The notes below the pieces were generated by a model. The model had not been told where the DNA came from. It worked only from the letters and a program-made list of their open reading frames with translations, and ran no database searches. A stretch of 64,000 nucleotides of DNA from Candidatus Dadabacteria bacterium (GTDB lineage Bacteria > Desulfobacterota_D > UBA1144 > Nemesobacterales > Nemesobacteraceae), in assembly GCA_022827275.1 (NCBI GenBank), contig JAJDTG010000016.1, positions 1-64,000 on the forward strand, written 5' to 3'. Of the stretch, positions 51,118 to 59,763 are shown in pieces; the stretch's first letter is position 1; each line of letters starts with the position of its first letter. A program made the position numbers and the translations under genes.

Positions 51118-51483
51118 ATGAAACATGTAAAAAGATTTTTTCTCTTGGTCGTATGCTGTTTCGTGGCCCTTTTCTTCATTCAGAACCTTGAGATAGCAAC
51201 GCAGGTGTTCAGAGTCGAGCTGGGTTTTTTCTCCTTTAAGGGGACATGGGCGGTTTACAATGCCGGGATAATAGGAGCCTCGTTTCTTCTGGGCGCTTTT
51301 GTTTTTTTTCTGCTGAGTTTTGCCAGAGGACGTTCCGCAAAGTCCGAGTTGAAGCGGAGCAGGGAAACCGTGAAGAATCTCGAGAAAAAAGTCGGGAAAC
51401 TGGAGGTGGAGCTTCTGCAGAACAAGCCTGCCGGCTACCAGGAGCAATCTTCTCCCCGTGATATATTCAGGGCGCCGAAATGA
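51118..51483 (+). CDS. lapA: LapA-domain membrane protein
   Basis: From ATG 51118 the product has 121 residues. Two transmembrane spans (FFLLVVCCFVALFFIQNL and AGIIGASFLLGAFVFFLLSF) flank a short loop with NLEIATQVF, matching the LapA/DUF1049 family. A coiled-coil tail follows (LKRSRETVKNLEKKVGKLE). In E. coli LapA works with LapB to control LpxC and LPS synthesis; lapB is not seen here. Its stop overlaps the lipA start by ATGA. Confidence 0.8.
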   Translation: MKHVKRFFLLVVCCFVALFFIQNLEIATQVFRVELGFFSFKGTWAVYNAGIIGASFLLGAFVFFLLSFARGRSAKSELKRSRETVKNLEKKVGKLEVELLQNKPAGYQEQSSPRDIFRAPK

Positions 51484-52451
51484 GATCTGCCATCACTCAA
51501 ACCCGGATGCCTGCTCGTACGGGGACCCGCAGGAAACCCGAGTGGATAAAGGCAAAAATCCCAAGCGGTCCGAATTATACCAAGCTTAGAAGCTTGGTGC
51601 GCGAATTTGGCCTCCACACCGTGTGCGAGGAGGCGAAGTGCCCGAACATAGGGGAGTGCTGGGGGGCTGGAACACTAACCTTCATGATTCTGGGGGATGT
51701 CTGCACGAGAAGCTGCGGCTTCTGCCACGTGAAAACGGGAAAAGGCGGCGAACTCGACTGGGAAGAACCCGCCAGGGTGGCTGCGGCGGTCGCGGAGCTT
51801 CGGAAAAACAACGCGCGGGTTACGCATCTGGTTATAACTTCGGTAAACAGGGATGACAGAAACTACGAAAGCGCCTGTATCTTCGCACAGACCGTAAACG
51901 AAGTAAGGAATAGCGCCCCGGGGGTAAAGATCGAAGTTCTCATCCCGGACTTCAAGGGGGAACCCGAGGCGATTCACAAAGTTATAGCGTCATCTCCCGA
52001 TGTTTTGAATCATAATATTGAAACCGTTCCGAGACTCTACTCTCTTCCGCAGAAAACCCAGTCAGGAAGAACCAGGTCCGTGAGGCCGCAGGCGGTCTAC
52101 GGCAGATCTCTTGAGCTTCTTTCGCTGTCCGCGAAAATGGGGAAGCCCGGGATGCTTACCAAGTCAGGCATTATGGTCGGTCTCGGGGAGAGTTTTGAAG
52201 AAATCGTCGAAACGCTTAAGGATCTCAAGCGCGCCGGCTGCGACATAGTTACAATAGGACAGTATCTGCAGCCCACTATAGACCATATACCGGTATCAAG
52301 GTTCTACCATCCCGTCGAGTTTGAATCTCTTAAAGACTACGGAGAGAAAATAATCGGTATTCCGCATGTGGAGGCGGGACCGCTTGTCAGGAGCTCTTAC
52401 CACGCGGAAAAACAGGTTCTTGATCTCTCCGACGCAATGACCGGGACATAA
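51480..52451 (+). CDS. lipA: Lipoyl synthase
   Basis: This 323-residue radical-SAM enzyme inserts two sulphurs into octanoyl-carrier proteins. Both cluster motifs are present: the auxiliary CEEAKCPNIGEC and the radical-SAM CTRSCGFCHV (CxxxCxxC), plus the C-terminal RSSYHAE serine motif that ligates the auxiliary cluster. It overlaps lapA by 4 nt. lipB is not adjacent. Confidence 0.97.
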   Translation: MRSAITQTRMPARTGTRRKPEWIKAKIPSGPNYTKLRSLVREFGLHTVCEEAKCPNIGECWGAGTLTFMILGDVCTRSCGFCHVKTGKGGELDWEEPARVAAAVAELRKNNARVTHLVITSVNRDDRNYESACIFAQTVNEVRNSAPGVKIEVLIPDFKGEPEAIHKVIASSPDVLNHNIETVPRLYSLPQKTQSGRTRSVRPQAVYGRSLELLSLSAKMGKPGMLTKSGIMVGLGESFEEIVETLKDLKRAGCDIVTIGQYLQPTIDHIPVSRFYHPVEFESLKDYGEKIIGIPHVEAGPLVRSSYHAEKQVLDLSDAMTGT

Positions 52452-52622
52452 GGGACATTAAAAAACAAACCAGTTGCGACTCGGAATTACGCGTAAAAAC
52501 AAAATGGCGCGTTTTACCGTGGAGGGGCATGCGCGATTGGGGGAATGGGGAATCTGCTGGGAAGCGCTGAATTGAGATTGGGAAGCGGTAAGGGGTTCTT
52601 GGCGCCGGTTAAGATTTCATTC
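52452..52622. other. Convergent intergenic spacer, nothing recognised
   Basis: The 171 bp between the convergent lipA and nitrilase genes contain no ORF of note and no clear terminator hairpin with a T-run. Confidence 0.5.
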
Positions 52623-53744
52623 TCAGTTAAAAAGTTCTTTAAGTTCTTCTACAATTGCCTCAAGTTTGTCCTCGGAAACCCCGTAGCTGTCTGAAATTCT
52701 TTTTATTTCCTGGGAGGATATCCGAGGCTCTGCGGTTTTTTCCGCAATGGGTTCCCGTTTCTCCCTGTCGATGAGAAGTTTGGCCACATCCCACCTTGAA
52801 TAATGCCCTAAGGAGTCGAAAACAGCTTTTACCGCCTTTATCTGGTTCGCGTAGCAGTCGGCGTAGAGGATTGCGTCTTTTTCGAAGTGAGGTTCAAAAA
52901 GGTATCTGCCGGCTGGGTTGACGATAGAGCTTCCTCCCCTGGCCCAGTCGTAATTCATGTGGTTACCGTCGCGCACATAGTGCCATCTCTCCGGGAAATC
53001 ATCGTCGTCAAGATAACCGCAGGCGCTTAGCACGAACGCCCCCGATTCAAACGCGTGAACCCTTATGAGCGGCTGCACCGTGCACCCCGCTCCCGGATCT
53101 TCCGTTTCGGCCGCAAGCAGCTTCTCGTCTCCCCTCTTCCAGTTCCCCGGCCACACCGCCACATGGAAGTCCTGTCCGCTGTGAACCATCGCGGCCCTTA
53201 CGAGAACCATATGATTTTCCCAGCAAACAAGCCCTCCTATTCTTCCTATGTCGGTGTCGTAGGTGGTTATGTCACTTCCGTCTCCCTGGCCCCAGTAGGT
53301 TCTCTCTGTGTAGGTGGGCATGAGCTTTCTGTGCCTGCCGAGCACCTTGCCTTCACGCGATATGAAAAGAAGGGAGTTATAAACGGTGCGGCTTCCCTTG
53401 CGGTCGTCAAGCTCATTGCAGCCTATTACCACGTGAGCGTCGGCGTCCCGGGCGGCTTCTGCGAGCATCTCGGTGTCGTCCCCGGGAATCACTATGGAGT
53501 TATCCTGGAGTGCGATCATGAAATCCGTCCAGTCGTGCGGGGGGGTTTCGTAGCCGACTGTGTAGTAGGCCGGGTAGCCTGGTATGAATGCCTCGGGGAA
53601 TGCGATAAGCTCCGCTCCGTTATCCCCCGCTTCCCTTATCACGCGACAGGCTTTCTCAAGAGTCCGTTCCTTGTCCATGAACACGGGAGCCGTCTGTGCA
53701 ACCGCGACTTTTACTTTTTCCCTGCCGCCTAGAACTTTTCTCAT
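52623..53744 (-). CDS. Nitrilase-family carbon-nitrogen hydrolase
   Basis: This 373-residue protein has the Glu-Lys-Cys triad in context: IAFPEAFIPGYP (Glu), HRKLMPTYTERTYWGQGDG (Lys) and GLVCWENHM (Cys). The YWGQGDG and C-terminal GGSSIVNPAGRYLFEP segments match true aliphatic/aromatic nitrilases (EC 3.5.5) more than amidases. It would hydrolyse nitriles to acids plus ammonia. It lies 22 bp downstream of a small hypothetical gene on the same strand. Confidence 0.88.
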   Translation of the reverse strand: MRKVLGGREKVKVAVAQTAPVFMDKERTLEKACRVIREAGDNGAELIAFPEAFIPGYPAYYTVGYETPPHDWTDFMIALQDNSIVIPGDDTEMLAEAARDADAHVVIGCNELDDRKGSRTVYNSLLFISREGKVLGRHRKLMPTYTERTYWGQGDGSDITTYDTDIGRIGGLVCWENHMVLVRAAMVHSGQDFHVAVWPGNWKRGDEKLLAAETEDPGAGCTVQPLIRVHAFESGAFVLSACGYLDDDDFPERWHYVRDGNHMNYDWARGGSSIVNPAGRYLFEPHFEKDAILYADCYANQIKAVKAVFDSLGHYSRWDVAKLLIDREKREPIAEKTAEPRISSQEIKRISDSYGVSEDKLEAIVEELKELFN

Positions 53745-53766
53745 GAGCCTCGGGCCGCAGGCGTAC

Positions 53767-54168
53767 TCAGGTTATTATCCTGCTTCCGCCCTGGGGTCCT
53801 CCTTCGCTTTGTCTCTGCTGGTTCTGCTTGGCTCTCGCGTAGACAAGAGCGAAGAATTTCTCCTTGAAGTCGTTGTCAAAGGCGCATACCCCTGGGATTA
53901 TGTATCCCATGAGCGCTATCTGGAGAAAGTATTCGGTGTTTGCCTTGAGAAAGGACTCGTTTATCTCGCCGCCGTAGGCCTGTGCGAAATTCTGGTATAT
54001 CTGGTTTCCGAGCTCGGTCGCTATCTCTACGACGCTTTTTGACTGGCCGGATGCCTGATGGGCCGCTACTCCGAGGTTAAAGGCCATGTTTATGGAGTTC
54101 ATAAAGTTGTCTTCTACTTCCTCTTGTGACTCTGTTCCCTCTTGCGGCTTTGTGTTTTCTTCTGACAT
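53767..54168 (-). CDS. Hypothetical helical protein, 133 residues
   Basis: I do not recognise the family. It has an acidic, Glu/Gln-rich start, a central region with FNLGVAAHQASGQSK and FLQIALMGYIIPGVCAF, and a Gln/Gly-rich tail. The start is well supported by GGGGGA 7 nt before the ATG. It is probably co-transcribed with the nitrilase gene downstream and diverges from the cupin gene, with TATAAT-like elements on both strands between them. Confidence 0.6.
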   Translation of the reverse strand: MSEENTKPQEGTESQEEVEDNFMNSINMAFNLGVAAHQASGQSKSVVEIATELGNQIYQNFAQAYGGEINESFLKANTEYFLQIALMGYIIPGVCAFDNDFKEKFFALVYARAKQNQQRQSEGGPQGGSRIIT

Positions 54169-54261
54169 TTTAATATCCCCCGTTTTTGTATGGTTAAATT
54201 GTCCTAACGTATTATATTATATTGCTGCTTTGATTTTAACAATTCTGCTGGAGGAAAATCC

Positions 54262-54735
54262 ATGAAAGCTGATCACCTTATACAGAGACTCGGACTGAAA
54301 AAGCTTCCCGGTGAGGGGGGATACTACAAAGAGACCTACAGAAGCGATGAAATGGCTGGGGAAGACCGCAGTCTTTCAACTGCTATCTACTACCTTATAA
54401 CCTCAGAGGCGAATTCCAAGATGCACAGGGTGAGTTCGGACGAGATTTTCCATTTTTATTTCGGCGATCCGGTCCAGATGCTGCTTCTCTATCCTACGGG
54501 AGAATCGAGGGTAGTGTTCATGGGGGATAATCTTCCCTCCGGCCAGAAAACCCAGCTTGTGGTTCCCAAGGGAACCTGGCAGGGCGCAATGGTGGTGGAG
54601 GGGGAGTACGGATACGCTTTCATGGGAACTACGATGGCTCCCGGGTTTGAGTTTGAGGATTTCGAACTCGGCGCTCAGGAGAGCCTTCTGCTGAGGTTTC
54701 CCCAGCACGAGATCATGATACGGGAGCTTGCGTAA
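54262..54735 (+). CDS. DUF985 cupin protein
   Basis: This 157-residue protein starts with GGAGGA upstream. It matches the cupin_5/DUF985 family (PF06172): LGLKKLPGEGGYYKETYRS, TAIYYLIT, the metal-site-like HRVSSDEIFHFYFG, and VVPKGTWQGA with GFEFEDFELG. The family is a small beta-barrel possibly binding sugar nucleotides or metal; no reaction is established. Its end overlaps the DCC-family gene. Confidence 0.9.
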   Translation: MKADHLIQRLGLKKLPGEGGYYKETYRSDEMAGEDRSLSTAIYYLITSEANSKMHRVSSDEIFHFYFGDPVQMLLLYPTGESRVVFMGDNLPSGQKTQLVVPKGTWQGAMVVEGEYGYAFMGTTMAPGFEFEDFELGAQESLLLRFPQHEIMIRELA

Positions 54736-55153
54736 ACGGGAGATAGATATTCTGGGGTCAGAAAAACCGGTGATTTTCTTTGACGGCGTGTGCGGTTTCT
54801 GCAACAGGTTCGTCGATTTTGTAATGTGGGCAGACAGTAGTGCGGAAATATTCTTTTCTCCCGTGCAGGGAGAGGCCGCCGCTGAGTTCTCTCTTCAACA
54901 AAACGAGCCTCCGCGCGAGTGGAAGATTGCCTACGTTGACGAAAAGGGAGTTTACGAGGGCGCCGACGCCGTTTTGCTCGTCCTAAGGAGGCTTGGGGGG
55001 ATCTGGAAGCTTCCCGCCCTTTTTATTTATATTCCCCGGCCGGTAAAGGATTATTTTTACGGGATTGTGTCAAAGAACCGCTACCGCATTCTTGGCAAGA
55101 GGGATACCTGCCGCGTCCCGTCTCCTGAGGAGAGGGAAAGGTTTTTACCTTGA
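54728..55153 (+). CDS. DCC-family thiol-disulphide oxidoreductase-like protein
   Basis: This 141-residue protein (DUF393/DCC family, PF04134) has FFDGVCGFCNRFVDFV with the CxxC pair, KDYFYGIVSKNRYRILGK and the C-terminal DTCRVP. It is a thioredoxin-fold redox protein of unknown substrate. The TTG start at 54728 overlaps the cupin gene; a GTG at 54768 would remove 13 residues and still keep the motif, so the start is uncertain. Confidence 0.85.
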   Translation: MRKREIDILGSEKPVIFFDGVCGFCNRFVDFVMWADSSAEIFFSPVQGEAAAEFSLQQNEPPREWKIAYVDEKGVYEGADAVLLVLRRLGGIWKLPALFIYIPRPVKDYFYGIVSKNRYRILGKRDTCRVPSPEERERFLP

Positions 55154-55215
55154 GTGCTTTTTTGATAAATCCCCCGGTGTATGTATATTGAAGCGGAGGA
55201 GAATTTTCACTTCAG

Positions 55216-55848
55216 ATGCCTTCACTTGAAGAACTTGTTTTAGCCGACGAGACAGCCAGCGAAATAGCGAACGCGAGCGAAATCGCCAGGGAGGAATGGG
55301 AAAAGATAAGGGTTTCCCTGGCTCTTTGCGGGGATACGGGAGATTACTGCGGGGATGACTTCATGCTCGGAACGATTTCCGGGGAAACGATAACGCGCGA
55401 GCCGCTTGGGAGTCCGACGAAATCCGTTTCGGTTTACTCCCCAACTTATTATCCGATGTATTTCGTGAAGAATCTGCGCAAGTTCCGGGAGAAGCTTCCG
55501 GAGAAAAATTACCGCACGACGGAAGCCCTCTACGTCTACGTCGAGCTTGTTAACGCGGCGGCGCTGCGCCTCGGCCTCGAGGGAACGTTGGCTATGGGGT
55601 TTGCTAGCGGCTACGCGAACGTAAGAACGGGCTGGATCGCGGAGAAGGGACTTCCGGAGCAGAGCGCCGTATTCTCCGAAATGTTTTTTTCAGACAGGCC
55701 GAAGAACTACGACTGGGATTTTCACTGGACTTCTGTCAGGCGGAAATTCGCTGAAATCTACGAAAAATTCGTCGCCTGGCAGCACTCCCCCGCCCTCTAC
55801 CTTGAGGAGTCAAAATCCAAGGCGGTCGTAAAGCCTTTTATAGTCTAG
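55216..55848 (+). CDS. Hypothetical protein, 210 residues
   Basis: I cannot assign a family. The protein is soluble-looking, with FMLGTISGETITREPLG, a Tyr-rich middle (SPTYYPMYFVKNLRKF), LGLEGTLAMGFASGYANVRTGW and a Trp-rich end (YDWDFHWTSVRRKF). GGAGGAG lies 14 nt upstream of the ATG, rather far. It converges on dnaB with a 4-bp overlap of stop codons. Confidence 0.6.
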   Translation: MPSLEELVLADETASEIANASEIAREEWEKIRVSLALCGDTGDYCGDDFMLGTISGETITREPLGSPTKSVSVYSPTYYPMYFVKNLRKFREKLPEKNYRTTEALYVYVELVNAAALRLGLEGTLAMGFASGYANVRTGWIAEKGLPEQSAVFSEMFFSDRPKNYDWDFHWTSVRRKFAEIYEKFVAWQHSPALYLEESKSKAVVKPFIV

Positions 55849-57200
55849 ACGAATCCCTCTTCGAGTTCGTCCGAAGGATTCTCGAAGCTCGGAACCCCGT
55901 TTTGCTCAAGAAACACAAGCTTCACAGTGCCCGTGGGCCCGTTTCTCTGCTTCCCGATTACGAGTTCCGCCATGCCGTCTTTTTCCTCGGGGTTTTTTCT
56001 GTATATGTCCTGGCGGTGAATGAAAAGCACTACGTCTGCGTCCTGTTCTATGGCGCCGCTCTCCCTGAGGTCTGAGAGCTGGGGACGGCGGTCGGTTCTG
56101 GCTTCGGTCTGGCGGCTTAACTGGGAGATACCTATTACCGGAACGTCAAGCTCCTTGGCGAGTGCCTTTAGGGCACCCGAGATCTCCGCTATTTCCCTTT
56201 CCCGGGTTTCATTTCTCGAACTGCCTCTCATGAGCTGCAGATAGTCGACCACGATCAGGTCGAGGCGGTTGTCTTTTTTCAGCCGTCTCGCCTTCGCCCT
56301 TATCTCGAGTACCGTAAGTGCCGGGGTGTCGTCTATGAAGATGTTTGCGCTTGCGTACCTCTCGGCTGAATCAAACAGCCTCTCCAGGTCGTTATCCCTT
56401 ATGTAACCGCTTCGCATCGCCGAAAAACTGACTTTCGAGTTTATGGAAAGAAGTCTCAGCATGAGCTGCTCTTTCGTCATCTCAAGCGAGAACATGGCGA
56501 CTGAAAGATCTTCGTTCAATGTGGCATTGCTTATTATGTTAAGGCAGAGAGATGTTTTCCCCGCCCCGGGGCGCGCGGCGATTATCACGAGATCCGATTT
56601 CTGGAGACCCGAGGTCAGGTGGTCGAGTCTCTCAAAGCCGGTCCTTATGCCGGTTATGAGCTCCTTTTTCTTGTAGAGCCGCTCGATATTGTCTATCGCC
56701 ACCGGCGCAAGATCCCTCGAGTGCCAGAAGCTTGGCTTTATCTTGTTCTGGGCAATGTCGAGGATTGACTGCTCCGCCCTGTCCAGGAACTCGTCAACTT
56801 CGATGTCGGGTCCGTACCCGCGGTGCGCTATGTCGGTTGCGGTGAGCACCAGTTTTCTCAGAACGGACTTGTCTTTTACTATCCTTGCGTAATGAGCGAC
56901 ATTCCCCGCCGTGGGAACGGTCGAGACCAGGTAGGTGAGGTAGGCGGCCCCCCCGATTTCTTCTACGGCGCCCTTGGAACTCATCAACTCATACAGGGTG
57001 AGAACGTCGATGGGGGTGCCCTCCCTGTCGAGGTCTATCATTGAGTTCATTATCTTGGAGTGGTTTTCGTTATAGAAGTCCTCGGCTATGAGAATTTCGA
57101 GAACTTGGTTTATCGAGCTGCTTTCGATGAGTATGGAACCCAGTACCGCGCGTTCAGCCTCCTCGTTGCTCGGGAGGGGGGATTTCGTCATATTCTCCAT
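55845..57200 (-). CDS. dnaB: Replicative DNA helicase
   Basis: This 451-residue protein is full length for DnaB. The N-terminal domain starts SNEEAERAVLGSIL; the RecA-like C-terminal domain has Walker A AARPGAGKTSLCLNI, the H2-type SLEMTKEQL, Walker B LIVVDYLQLMRG and the DLRESGAIEQDADVV arginine-finger region. It unwinds DNA at the replication fork as a hexamer. No intein is present, although DnaB is a common intein host. Confidence 0.97.
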   Translation of the reverse strand: MENMTKSPLPSNEEAERAVLGSILIESSSINQVLEILIAEDFYNENHSKIMNSMIDLDREGTPIDVLTLYELMSSKGAVEEIGGAAYLTYLVSTVPTAGNVAHYARIVKDKSVLRKLVLTATDIAHRGYGPDIEVDEFLDRAEQSILDIAQNKIKPSFWHSRDLAPVAIDNIERLYKKKELITGIRTGFERLDHLTSGLQKSDLVIIAARPGAGKTSLCLNIISNATLNEDLSVAMFSLEMTKEQLMLRLLSINSKVSFSAMRSGYIRDNDLERLFDSAERYASANIFIDDTPALTVLEIRAKARRLKKDNRLDLIVVDYLQLMRGSSRNETREREIAEISGALKALAKELDVPVIGISQLSRQTEARTDRRPQLSDLRESGAIEQDADVVLFIHRQDIYRKNPEEKDGMAELVIGKQRNGPTGTVKLVFLEQNGVPSFENPSDELEEGFV

Positions 57201-57240
57201 CGTTCGAGGTTTTCTCCTGTTCCACCTGTCCGATGGTTTT

Positions 57241-58569
57241 TCATTCTTCTATCAGAACCACTCCCACGTCCATGACGTTCGTTCCCGTGCTTCCGGTCTT
57301 TATAAGGTCGCCCAGGGTTTCAAAAAAAGAGTACGAATCGTTGTCGGCAAGATGGTCTCTCGCGCTTATGCCCATCGATCTCGCTATCAGGCGTGATTGT
57401 CCGTCGCATATCGCCCCGGCGGCGTCTGTGGGACCGTCTATCCCGTCAGTTCCGGCGAAAAGCCCCACTATTCCGCTGCTCCCTATTATCTCAAAGCAGA
57501 AGGAAAGGGCGGTCTCAGTGTTGCGCCCGCCGCGTCCCCGCCCCGTGACGTTCACGGTCGTCTCTCCCCCGAAAAGTATGCAGGCGGGTTTCTTGACGGG
57601 TTTCCCGAACCTTTTTATGTCAAAGGAAATTCCCGCAAGCACCTTGGCCACCTCCCTCGCCTCTCCGGATATCTGGGAGGAGAGAAAAAGCGTGTTATAC
57701 CCCATTTTCTTCGCCATCTTCTCCATTGAGATTATTGCCTTGTGATTGTTTCCGACAACAACCGTGGTGGCTCCGCTACGTTCGTACTGCTCGCGGTCTA
57801 TCGTGGGAGAAGTGTTTTTTTCCCTTCCTCTTTCAAGATGCACCACCACCTTGGGGGGGATTCTGTGCTCAAGCTCGAGTGCCTCTATGACCCGCCACGC
57901 GTCCTCGTAGGTAGTGGTGTCAGGAACCGTGGGTCCCGAAGCTATGAATTCAAGCCGGTCGCCCACGACGTCTGAGAGAATCAGCGTGATGACCTGCGAG
58001 GGCAGGGCCTTTTTAAGAAGCCCCCCTCCTTTTGTCTGCGACATTTTCTTCCTCACGGTGTTAAGGCCGTAGGTGTCGACTCCGCTCAGCATCAGTCTCT
58101 GGGTGACTGCTCTTTTGTCCTCTATTGTGAGCCCCTCGCTCGGCATCGCGAGTATCGAGCTTCCGCCTCCCGATATAAGGAAAATCACAAGATCCTTCTC
58201 TCCTGATCTTTCGAGAAGCGAGACTGCTTTTTTCGCTGCCTCGACGCTTTTTCTGTCCGGTACCGGGTGAGAGGAGAGATGAAAATCCATTTTCTGAAAA
58301 GCCTGCTCGGAACGGACGTTTGATACCACGATTCCCTCGGTTATCCGCTCGCCGAGAAGTTCCTCAACCGCCGCGGCCATGGAGGACGCGGCCTTTCCGA
58401 AGGCCACGACGTACACCGACTCGAAATCGGAGAGATTGAAGCTCTCCCCTCCGACCTTGAGTTGCTTGCCCTTGAGTTTGATATGCTCCAGAACGCATTT
58501 TCCCGGGTCGGCTTCTTTCAGCGCCTGGTCAAAGAGCTCCCTCGCGTCCTTTCTCAGTTTCTCGCTCAT
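57241..58569 (-). CDS. Glycerate 2-kinase (GckA/TtuD type)
   Basis: This 442-residue protein matches the DUF4147/MOFRL glycerate kinase type-2 family: VVAFGKAASSMAAAVEE, LISGGGSSILAMP, LILSDVVGD and C-terminal GRGRGGRNTETAL and GTDGIDGPTDAAGA. It phosphorylates D-glycerate to 2-phosphoglycerate, linking to the ApgM step of glycolysis. The ATG overlaps the nuoE stop by 4 nt, an odd pairing of a respiratory subunit with a glycerate enzyme. Confidence 0.92.
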   Translation of the reverse strand: MSEKLRKDARELFDQALKEADPGKCVLEHIKLKGKQLKVGGESFNLSDFESVYVVAFGKAASSMAAAVEELLGERITEGIVVSNVRSEQAFQKMDFHLSSHPVPDRKSVEAAKKAVSLLERSGEKDLVIFLISGGGSSILAMPSEGLTIEDKRAVTQRLMLSGVDTYGLNTVRKKMSQTKGGGLLKKALPSQVITLILSDVVGDRLEFIASGPTVPDTTTYEDAWRVIEALELEHRIPPKVVVHLERGREKNTSPTIDREQYERSGATTVVVGNNHKAIISMEKMAKKMGYNTLFLSSQISGEAREVAKVLAGISFDIKRFGKPVKKPACILFGGETTVNVTGRGRGGRNTETALSFCFEIIGSSGIVGLFAGTDGIDGPTDAAGAICDGQSRLIARSMGISARDHLADNDSYSFFETLGDLIKTGSTGTNVMDVGVVLIEE

Positions 58570-59042
58570 CCCCTTTTCCTGATCTCATCAACTATTCTGT
58601 CAACTTCCGATTCGGTAAGGTTCTCGTAAAGAGTATCGTCTACGAGCATGGCGGGGGCAGTGCCGCAGGAAGCAAGACATTCAGCTTCGAGAAAAGTTAT
58701 CTTTCCGTCGGCTGTTGTTCCGCCGGTTTTTACCCCCAGGCGCTTGCAGAGGTGATGTTCCAGTCCCTCGGCTCCGCGAAGTGCGCAGGAGAGGGTTCTG
58801 CAGAGCCACATAACGTGAGTCCCCACGGGTTCTGTGAAAAACATGGTGTAAAATGAGGCAACGTTCTGAACCGAAGAGGCCGGGATATCGAGCACCTCGG
58901 CGACTTCTTCCATGGATTCGGTGGAAAGCCAGCCGAATTCGTTCTGCACTTCCCGCAGGACGGGAATAAGCGCCGAAAGCCTGGTTTCGTGGTCATCCAA
59001 TATTTGTTGTATCTTATCTCTGAGCCTGGGGGGGAAGGGCAC
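58566..59042 (-). CDS. nuoE: NADH-quinone oxidoreductase subunit E
   Basis: The start is taken as GTG 59042 because a perfect AGGAGG lies 6 nt upstream; an earlier GTG at 59057 overlaps that ribosome-binding site. The product has 158 residues with the thioredoxin-like 2Fe-2S fold: EFGWLSTESMEEVAEVLDI, VASFYTMF, and the ligands CRTLSC and CLASCG. NuoE carries cluster N1a of complex I, usually with NuoF and NuoG. Here nuoE is coupled to a glycerate kinase and separated from nuoI by about 21 kb. Confidence 0.92.
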   Translation of the reverse strand: MPFPPRLRDKIQQILDDHETRLSALIPVLREVQNEFGWLSTESMEEVAEVLDIPASSVQNVASFYTMFFTEPVGTHVMWLCRTLSCALRGAEGLEHHLCKRLGVKTGGTTADGKITFLEAECLASCGTAPAMLVDDTLYENLTESEVDRIVDEIRKRG

Positions 59043-59151
59043 TCCGAACCTCCTCACTACTTACAAGCTGGAAATTAAAAACTAACATGATTTAGAGCGG
59101 CGGGCAAGGCGCTTGGGATGCGTGGCGGGGGAGCGGGGATTTAAACCGCAA

Positions 59152-59179
59152 TTGAAGCTCGCAGGAAGGCGGTTAAAAT
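59152..59179 (+). promoter_or_regulatory. Promoter of the cobalamin adenosyltransferase gene
   Basis: TTGAAG (59152-59157), a 16-bp spacer and TAAAAT (59174-59179) put the transcript start near 59186, next to ATG 59188, again suggesting a leaderless mRNA. Confidence 0.45.
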
Positions 59180-59187
59180 TTTTTCGG

Positions 59188-59763
59188 ATGCCTAAGAAAA
59201 GAATTACTACTGTTTACACTGGTCTTGGAGATGACGGGAAAACCTCGCTTCTGGGCGGAAAAAGGGTGAGGAAATCATCGCCGAGGGTAAGTGCGTACGG
59301 CGAAGTGGACGAGCTTAACTCGGTTCTGGGAGTTGCCTTCACAAAAGCGAGCGATCCCAGGGTTAAGGAGCTTTTGCGGGAAATACAGAACGCGCTTTTC
59401 ATCGTGGGGAGCGACTTGGCGACCCCGCGGGATTCGACTTTTTCCCCGCCGAGAGTGACTGCGGAGATGGCGAAGCGCCTTGAGGAACGGATAGATGAGT
59501 TTTTGCCCGAGGTCGGGGAGCTCAGGGAGTTTGTTCTGCCGGGAGGGGCGGAGGGTGCCGCTTGGCTTCATCTTGCCCGCACGGTGTGCAGGAGGACCGA
59601 GAGGGGCGTTGAGGCATTCTTCGGGGACTCCGATGAGGGGGGCAAGATTCTGGTTTATCTTAACCGTCTCTCGGATCTTCTTTTCGTTCTTGCGAGGGTA
59701 GAGAACAAGGTCGCGGGGACGGGGGAGATCTTCGTTGATTTCGGACGGGGCGAGGACGGGTAA
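59188..59763 (+). CDS. PduO-type ATP:cob(I)alamin adenosyltransferase
   Basis: From ATG 59188 the product has 191 residues. Family motifs are the ATP-binding VYTGLGDDGKTSLLGG, SAYGEVDELNSVLG, FVLPGG and the C-terminal ARTVCRRTER and YLNRLSDLLFVLAR. The enzyme adenosylates cob(I)alamin to coenzyme B12. This is the PduO fold, not CobA/BtuR, so the symbol cobO is avoided. The stop overlaps the next ATG (TAATG). Confidence 0.95.
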   Translation: MPKKRITTVYTGLGDDGKTSLLGGKRVRKSSPRVSAYGEVDELNSVLGVAFTKASDPRVKELLREIQNALFIVGSDLATPRDSTFSPPRVTAEMAKRLEERIDEFLPEVGELREFVLPGGAEGAAWLHLARTVCRRTERGVEAFFGDSDEGGKILVYLNRLSDLLFVLARVENKVAGTGEIFVDFGRGEDG

